Positions 57,092-64,000 of a stretch of DNA of 64,000 bases are shown here, piece after piece. A program made the position numbers and the translations under genes. The stretch comes from Ophiura sarsii (lineage: Eukaryota; Echinodermata; Ophiuroidea; Amphilepidida; Ophiuridae): contig CM069452.1 in NCBI GenBank assembly GCA_035610835.1, forward strand, positions 9,443,109 through 9,507,108. The letters run 5' to 3'. The notes under the pieces were generated by a model. That model had not been told where the DNA came from and ran no database searches. It saw only the letters and a list, made by a program, of their open reading frames with translations. The stretch's first letter is position 1, and each line of letters begins with the position of its first letter.

Positions 57092-57272
57092 CTGTAAAAG
57101 CCAATATTTTTGCGCATTTTGACATCATAGACATTTCGCAATTTTTTTTTCACGGGCGACCTTCTGGATGCACTGCATGAATGTTGAAAACAATATTACA
57201 GCGTGATATAATTTTTGCGGAAAAATATTTTGCGCGAAAATAAAACCCCCACGAAAATGTCAGCTTTTACAG
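57092..57272 (+). mobile_element. CTGTAAAAGC MITE, copy 2
   Basis: 181 bp sharing the ends (CTGTAAAAGCC / CAGCTTTTACAG) and most of the interior with 45,845-46,001. It has about 20 extra bases near 57,200. The right TA is present; the left border reads TAA. Confidence 0.85.
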
Positions 57273-59177
57273 TAGACCATTAAAAGAAATATTATGAAAT
57301 GTGAAAATATTTACTTACTTTTTACTGTGTGCCCTTAAAGTCTGCATACTGCCAAGTTGAACTGAATAGCTTCTGAAACTGCGGGCAGTTTACACCTCAA
57401 TTTTAAGACAGACAAATAATAATGTTTCCAATTTCAAAGTACTTACCAAGAGGGTAGACAAACCAATAAGTCTTGCTTTGCTGAATGCTGAATCACTATT
57501 CAAAATCTGTAAATGAATTAAAATACAGATCAACAGATTATAGTATAATTCCCATAGATCAAGTATATGATGTGCCACTACAAGTAGGAGTAGCCAACGT
57601 GGTGTACTACATAGGTCAAATGAAAACATAAATACGGATGTGAATTAGGTAAAGGATAACCACTAACATTTAATTATAGAACCATAACATCCAAAAATAG
57701 CAGGTGTACTAAATGACAGCGATATATAGGCCTAGTCTCTCATCATTATCATAATTCCATTATCTTCAACGCTGCATATCACCTGATGATAGGGGCGGGG
57801 GAAACCATTGCTTACTTTGGCAGATAAAAAGTTGTCCTTTGCGCCTTTGATCGTTGGCCAACCTGAATGTTTCTTTGCTGAATTTTGACGGGTGAAAAGG
57901 GATAGTTCTGCAACTAGAACTTAAGCAAACTTCATCCACCTTTAGAATACATGTACATGTAGGGGAGGTGTGTGTACAGTGTGTGTGTAGGGGGAGGGGA
58001 GGTAAGGGATGGTAAGATGTTATTGGCCATTTGCTACATGCAGGTTTTTCAAGTGGGGGGGGGGGGACAGAAATATAAGTGAACCTACAAGACTTTACTG
58101 AAATGTTGCCACGATTGATTGAGGTACATTTTGGCTTTAAACAATGCTTTTAAATAACTGAAATTAACGTTTTGAGGGCACTTCTGTATCGTGCAAAAAT
58201 GGCTATCTTTGAACTCATTTCACAGTCATGATTCCAGGATTCCTCTTGTCAAATGAACCAACCGACAGACTCATATATTACCCTCCCCCACCCCACCCCA
58301 CCCCACCCGCTACACCATGTCCCAACATTCTGTTCTACTTATTGAACCATAATACTGTTGAAATCCATGGCTATAGACACAAGTTCTAAACCAGCACTAA
58401 CAATTGTAATCTACTATTTCTGCTATACGAGATTGACTATGACCTGCACGATTATACCGTTTACTATTTGGCTTGCTTGGGTGAATTCCAATCAGGTACA
58501 CAGTCCCTCGTTTTTTTCACTAGCCTTTGTTATAACATCAAAATCTTATAATCAATCTTGCATATTCATTATTTCATTAGAAAAGACTCTGGATGCAATA
58601 AACTCAAGTTCAATACAATAATAGCATTTTGGTTTTGGAAATACACAATCAAAAATTGTATCTCAATTTATGAAATATCTAGGCAAACTGATGCTGTAAT
58701 TAGTTAACATCTAGAAACACCTTGTCTAAAGCATTTTGATTTTTAAAGTTGCCTTGCCGATGGCTGTTCCATGACCCAGAATCTAGCAGAGAATCTTATC
58801 AGTTGTGTGGTAACTATTGCAGTATACTCACATAATATTATTCAGTTTGTTATACAGATGAGTTTATGGAAGGATCGAGTCTGGATCTTCCCCATGTCAC
58901 CGATGCATGGATGGGGAAACCTGATTACGGTTGTCATGACGATATCTCACTGATTAAGGCTTCAGATAACAATGACAATTTTGTACCAATACAAACATCT
59001 TGTCACAGCAATGATTATCCCATGTCACAAATCGTCTGACAAAATCAAATTGGGTGTTACATTGCTAATAAGTTTATCAAATGACCTTATACCTAACCCA
59101 GTTAGACACTAATACTTTAAGTAATTAGGGGTGCAGCACAAACGGCAGGCCCTTCTCTGTTAAAAATCCTTCCCCTT
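57273..59177. other. Non-coding sequence with G-rich patches
   Basis: GT/GGGGA-rich sequence lies at 57,960-58,015. A G12 run is at 58,055-58,066. A C-rich stretch at 58,281-58,310 has a CCCCA repeat that could form a G-quadruplex on the minus strand. No gene is supported. Confidence 0.45.
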
Positions 59178-59532
59178 AGGGGCACTGAGAGATATGTATT
59201 GGAGTGCGCCCTCAACTTTTTGTGGAAATCATTTTTTTTGCACCTACGTAATACTAACACATATTCTACCTACCATCCAATACCGTTTACCATAATTCGC
59301 TGTCTATCATGTAAAATTTCACGATTTGGTAATTTCAAGGTAGATCAAATTGAATTTATCAGCATCACTCACCACATACATAGTAACTTGCTTCAACCAA
59401 ATTTCAATCTAGCGCCATTATTCAACCGTTTTCCCATAAATCATTACACTTCAGGATTCTTACGTACCTTATCTATTGAAACAATTCCTTTTTTCCAAAT
59501 TTCATTTTTCTCGGCAATCTCTCAATGCCCCT
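59178..59532 (+). mobile_element. Family E MITE, copy 2
   Basis: 355 bp with inverted ends AGGGGCACTGAGAGAT and the complement of AGGGGCATTGAGAGAT. The interior matches 12,656-13,010 closely, including TAACTTGCTTCAACCAAAT and ACCTTATCTATTGAAACAAT. This copy has both ends intact and defines the family. No transposase is encoded. Confidence 0.87.
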
Positions 59533-59766
59533 TTATTAAGATGACTTATAAATAATTTGAGAAGGAACAATCACCCCCCCCCCCCTTACTTTGCATAGAA
59601 GGGGTGGGGAAAATCATGTGGTTGGTATACGGATAGTAGATCAGTGTCTTCGTGGTGAAAACAATGCGTTGTAAATACATTTTGTATCAATTACCATCAA
59701 TAATGAAAGGTAGGTTAGTGGTTGTTTAACTCTTGGGGTCAAACTAGTGTTTCTTAATTTGATTAA

Positions 59767-60056
59767 CCCTAACCGCACTACGTCTCACAGACACATCACA
59801 GCCAGCACCACTTGGCTTGCGGGCGCACAAGTTCTATCTCATGTAGCACTAAACTACGGGTATATATATTATATGGTCTCCGATTTTTTAGCCTGTGAAG
59901 CCCTCCCCCCGTGGCTGAGTGGTAGTATATCTCGCCTGTCACGCGGCCGACCCGGGTTCAATTCCCGGGGCCGGCGGACATAATTTTCCCCATTTTTTAT
60001 TGAACCTCCTCCCCCGTTCTTCGTTCTATCCCCACTGCCACGTTCTAGGGTTAGGG
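59767..60056. mobile_element. Telomere-like-ended, tRNA-bearing element 4
   Basis: 290 bp with TTAA at both borders (59,763-59,766 and 60,057-60,060). It starts CCCTAACCGC and ends CTAGGGTTAGGG. It carries a tRNA-Asp-like unit in the plus orientation in its right half. Beyond the CCCTAACC/GGTTAGGG ends and the tRNA unit it shares little obvious sequence with elements 1-3, which is the odd aspect of the set. Confidence 0.72.
59905..59976 (+). pseudogene. tRNA-Asp(GTC)-like unit
   Basis: Box A is TGGCTGAGTGG. The anticodon region CTCGC-CTGTCAC-GCGG gives anticodon GTC, and the CGCCTGTCACGCGG stretch is what eukaryotic tRNA-Asp has. The T arm CCGGG-TTCAATT-CCCGG is perfect. The acceptor CCCCCCG against GGCCGGC pairs poorly, so it is a tRNA-derived promoter rather than a working tRNA. 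Confidence 0.65.
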
Positions 60057-61917
60057 TTAAAGACAGAGAGGGGAACATAATGATCTTCTGGATACTCAAA
60101 GCAACTGACTGCTATGCAAAAATAATGTTGAGCAAAGCAATGTGAGAATTTTGTTGAAGTGAGGGTTAAAGCAAGATGGCCGAGTCTTGTGACCCACAAA
60201 TACAATATAATAATATTAATAGCAGACTTTACAACATTGAGCCAGGAAAAGCCAGGAAAAGCCTAGTCCTCAAACAACATCACATGTTGGCACTAAGACT
60301 GTTCCTTACAGCAAGGAAACCTAACCTCTATGTCGGCCGCCAAGTCTAGAACGTCTAGAGCTTTCTGGCGGGCGGACGGCACACATAATATGTGCAATGC
60401 AGCACTGAGCCTCCAGCTGAATGTATTGCATTGCGTGTGTGTGGAGAACCAAGGTCTAAACCGAAAGTGTGACAATTTCACAAAATATTTGATGAGTAGT
60501 TCAAGATCAAATTAAACTGTATCTAAACAAGGCTATCTTCATTTTGATCCCATTGCAGGATTTAATTGGCCAACCATATGCTAAGTAAGACCTGGTGGTA
60601 TTCATCTGAAAAATAAAAACATGATTTGAGGGAACATTTTTACAGCTTTCGGGTAATTACTTCATCACCCAGTCCTAAGGGAAGAGAAGGTGGTTTCAAG
60701 AGTTCCGCTCCGCTACTTTGACAACAAATTGGCAGTATTTAAGCCTGTTTCCTTGATAACTCTATCCAATATAATTAGTAGGATTTCAGTTAATATATTA
60801 AAAGGGGAGGTAATCTGGATTTATAAGCCCTTGTTAAATCAGTCAACAAAAAACATGATTTGTCTCCGAGTCAGCTTCTTAGATCAAATATAAGTCATTA
60901 TTTATTTATTTCATTTTATTGGGTTTTCCCCCTTTTTTTGGTGGGGGGGAGGTGGGAGAGGAGGCAGGGATATTTTTTGTTTATTTTTTTATATTTTGAT
61001 TATCTTTATTATAACCACACATACGACTAAAAGAGCAACAGTTTGGTTGAAAACAACTTTATGAAGATGTTCATTGCAATAATGATTAAGAATATCAAGG
61101 AATAGTTGGCCCCAGTGATGATATGCATGAATTCCACAGAAAGAAGGCCATTTTCACTAAGCACGATAATTACCCTCGATGTCATCGATGAACACTAGGA
61201 ATGAATAGTAATGGATCCATTGCAGATTAGAACTGTTGTAACCACCATTACTAACCCTTAAATGCAAGGGAACAATATCAATTGTTGTCATTAAATCACT
61301 CCATCTTTTATCAAAAACAATTACCACAAATCAACATTTATATACCAGGTGGAGATTCCCATGTATTGTGCTTTTTTAATTTTTGGTAAAATTGTAAAAT
61401 TATCTGGTATTGATAATCTAATAATCAATATACTTGTCTTTCTGTCTGTCTGTCTGGGTTATTCTTGAAGTGCTAGCTGCCACAGGACTTTAATGAATGC
61501 AGGTTTTTCTCATTTGTGGTGGGGTCTAGACCAGAGGGGCTAGGGTAAAGTGGGGGCATTTTGGAAGGTATTTTGAAGGTCATCTGAGATGTTGTGGATG
61601 GGGACATATATTTTGAATGTAAAATAGAGTAGAGGTCATTCAGGGTCATCTGAGGTCAAATCAGTTCCTATGATCATTACTTATAATAAAATAGTGCAAA
61701 AAGGTTTTTTGAAAAGGACAAGTGCTGGAATACAGGACTAGCCCTTTAACAGCATCAAATAAGTAACCAAAATATAAGGGAAATCATTTTTTAGGGGACA
61801 AATTTCACTATCAACTGATTGTGGAATTCCAAATAAGGAGGACCTGGGGCCAAATGCATTAACAACTATCTTTGATTGTGACAACCCTTTAATATAGGCC
61901 TAGAGAATGAAAACATT
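60057..61917. other. Non-coding sequence
   Basis: A (TCTG)n microsatellite lies at about 61,438-61,455. AGCCAGGAAA is duplicated near 60,241. A possible microexon is at 60,559-60,584. No gene is otherwise supported. Confidence 0.4.
60559..60584 (+). CDS. Candidate 26-nt microexon (weak)
   Basis: An acceptor-like TTTTGATCCCATTGCAG and a strong donor-like CTAA/GTAAGA bound 26 nt. In frame 1 they read DLIGQPYA plus two bases. Such a short segment carries little information, so this is only a lead. Confidence 0.2.
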
Positions 61918-62594
61918 ATCACTGTCCGGACAGGGGTCAGACCCCCACCCTTTTTATTTTACCCCCACCCTTTTTACAGAGCCACCCTTTTTATTTGGGA
62001 ATGTTCAACCCCCACCCTTTATACCGAAAAGGGGACATTTTGGATCCCAAGAGCTTTTTTATAGGGGTCCATCAAATTTGCGTCATGTATGCAATGTATT
62101 ATTAAGCTAAAATAGTGTAATGCTTCCGAATTCGGAAGTTGTTCGGAAGTTGATGATATCAAAATACTACCTACTTATGGCACATATCCATCATCAAAAT
62201 AAATAATTCTAGGGCACAACAGTAATATGTTGGGTGGTACCAACATAACAAATTAAAAGCTGGCTTTGAAATGTGGCAAAATAGAGCAGAATTTACGATA
62301 TAATTCATGGGAGACGGGCTGTCCGTACCAAAAGTCCGTCGGAATATGTTGAAACTTGATTGAAATAATTCGCTGAAATTGGTGGCAAATGTCCTATTTT
62401 TTTACAATTTCTTTCAAAATGAATTAAACTACTTTATCTACATGTGATTTGTTTAACCCCCACCCTTTTTATTTTATCTCCACGCTTTATACAACTACAC
62501 CCTTTATATGAGAAATATTCGAACCCCCACGCTTTTGTTCATTTTCTGATTTCTGGAGTCCCACGCTGTATAAAGCGTGCCGTCCGGACTATGA
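61918..62594. mobile_element. Possible TIR element with CCCCCACCCTTTTT blocks
   Basis: ACTGTCCGGAC near 61,921 and GTCCGGACTAT near 62,582 are short inverted ends. Just inside both lie direct blocks of CCCCCACCCTTTTTATTTTA, followed by variants with TTATAC. The direct, not inverted, arrangement of the inner blocks is unusual for a MITE, so the boundary is tentative. Confidence 0.45.
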
Positions 62595-63889
62595 TTATAC
62601 ATTTATACAAGTTTTCTTCACCTCATTTCAAAAAGTCATACTCACCGCCCCCCCCCCCCCCCCCCCAATAAAACCTGATACCAACAGGGACCATTGAAGT
62701 TCAAATCTCCACCATAGCCTTGTGCTGACCCCTGCAACAGACAATGTGAAGACCTGGGAGGTTCCCTAGGTACTGGGTTACAATGTCATTCATTAATCCA
62801 GTCTCATCAAGATTCTACATGGGACATTCACAATTGCAGCTCTTAGATGACTTCAGGGCTAGAAAGATTCAACTGGGCTGTCAAGACCAATGAACATTCT
62901 AAATGTATAAAATACCAGCAAGATAGTTGAGATACACGAACTAAATTCATGTTAACATTGTGTTATTTCAAATGTTATAGATTCTGTAATGTGCATTTGT
63001 ACACGGATTTGGCTACAATTTACTCAGTATGAAATGGGTACAAAATTAATTGCTTTCTGACAGAACTCTTCAGTGCAACTTTAGGTCAAAATGTAAAGAG
63101 TCAAATATTGACACAAACACAATTTTGTCAACTATTTTTGCACATAGACAGTAACTCCAGCCCAAAGACAGTTACTCCAGCCCAGTACCCTGCAATGATA
63201 AGTCACTATTGAAACTTTCGGTGCTTGTGTAAAACCTCACGAAAAAGGGTGTATATATGCCACAGTTTATTAAGCAAATTTTTGAAATCACTAATATTTC
63301 ATTTAGAAAGTTTGTAAAATCCTGAAAAATGGTATTCTGTCCAAGAATGCAAGGGGAAAAGAACTCCATTGCCCATATTTAGGCACATGATGGGAACTGC
63401 ATGAATGACGCAATGGGGATGATGGGGGCATATTGTATCCCCATCAATAAATTTCATCAGGCATCAAACTTTCAGACAGACATTTGTTAATAGATGGATG
63501 GCAGACGATACTGACTTCTTAAGGATGTTCCTATGATAGCTAGAACAAATCTTAATATTGAAGTATATAGCTGGTTGAGTACAACAAAAAAGTCTTTTAT
63601 TGGAGGTGATTCGGGTGTACAAACTGTATGGTTCAAAAAATATAATAAGTCATTTTGAATTTATTTGTATTGTTTTTCGACTAATAGAGGGCAGTCTATT
63701 TTCTTTTCTTTTTTGTTGGTTTTTTGACTCCCTAGGTAAAATTTTCTGGAAAAAGTTTGTTTTTGCTCTAATTTTTTCGTTTATGTAGATGATTACGACA
63801 TTATACCTGACTAGGCGCTCTCAGGCAAACTTTTCAGTTTTATTTCAGGTTATATCCAAACAATTGTTGGATATACTCGTCGGCATTCA
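62595..63889. other. Non-coding sequence
   Basis: A poly(C) run of 19 bases is at 62,648-62,666. A duplicated CAGT(A/T)ACTCCAGCCCA phrase lies near 63,150-63,183. No gene is supported. Confidence 0.45.
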
Positions 63890-64000
63890 TCTCAGGGGTA
63901 GAATTTCGGTGCGAATCCGCAAATCGATTCGCGTGAAGATTCACGTAAAATCACTACTGCGTGAATCCAGGTGGATTCGCGCAAAAAAAACCAAAAAACC
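63890..64000 (+). repeat. Truncated GAATC-rich repeat at window edge
   Basis: It begins CAGGGGTAGAATTTCGGTGC. GCGAATCCGC, GATTCGCG, GTGAATCC and GGATTCGCGC words follow, resembling the 56,613-56,813 element with C/G substitutions. It is cut by the window end. Confidence 0.45.

Noticed and set aside
59199..59555. 118-codon ORF similar to one at 12.87 kb
   Set aside because: The similarity reflects two copies of family E MITE; its TIRs lie at the ORF edges and no known domain is present.
61918..62594. LTR pair from the CCCCCACCCTTTTT blocks
   Set aside because: Blocks are too short, and no primer-binding site, polypurine tract or coding region is present.

Overview
The window is AT-rich eukaryotic, almost certainly metazoan, DNA with very few signs of genes. 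No ORF exceeds about 140 codons. The longest ones lie inside repeats, for example across the tandem arrays at 32.2-32.5 kb and 37.1-38.0 kb. There are no ribosome-binding sites, operons or other prokaryotic features. The density and type of small DNA transposons, tRNA-like units, TTAGGG-type motifs and degenerate histone-type stem-loops suggest an invertebrate deuterostome (hemichordate, echinoderm or similar). That assignment is inference from general impression and is not proven by any single sequence.

The dominant content is non-autonomous terminal-inverted-repeat (TIR) elements, mostly MITEs, with little or no coding capacity. At least five families recur. Family A (TTAA target, ends AGGTAGATG) is at 0.9, 34.8 and 49.4 kb. 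Family B (TTAA, ends AGGGAAGCGG or AGGAAAGCGG) is at 2.4 kb. Family C (ends TATAGTTTGATCAG) is at 5.1, 5.5, 28.9 and 48.0 kb. Family D (TTAA, C-rich ends next to ACCGGCC) is at 8.2 and 16.6 kb. Family E (ends AGGGGCAYTGAGAGAT) is at 12.7 and 59.2 kb. TA-target mariner/Tc1/pogo-like elements lie at 25.7, 32.9, 35.6, 45.8, 48.5, 53.6 and 57.1 kb. Several foldback or nested structures occur at 17.5, 18.6, 30.5 and 39.9 kb.

The most unusual content is a set of four elements at 31.96-32.63, 37.12-38.16, 55.35-55.62 and 59.77-60.06 kb. They have short telomere-like inverted ends (CCCTAAC...GTTAGGG), three of the four with TTAA at both borders. Each contains a tRNA-like unit, and two carry tandem arrays: one of a roughly 72-bp TTAGGGTTA-containing unit, the other of a roughly 270-bp tRNA-like unit. 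A satellite whose monomer contains the hairpin GCTATCTTCAGTAGATAGC fills 24.84-26.47 kb and is split by a Tigger/pogo-like MITE.

Coding evidence is limited to short open segments bounded by plausible splice sites. The best are a 45-nt microexon at 38,380-38,424 (+) and an open segment at 45,109-45,296 (-). Weaker ones lie at 40.1, 49.3, 56.2 and 60.6 kb (+). None was assigned to a family, so the window is best read as intron or intergenic sequence, possibly containing parts of one or more genes with very long introns. One fairly well folded tRNA-Thr(TGT)-like gene with a downstream T5 tract is at 51,348-51,420.
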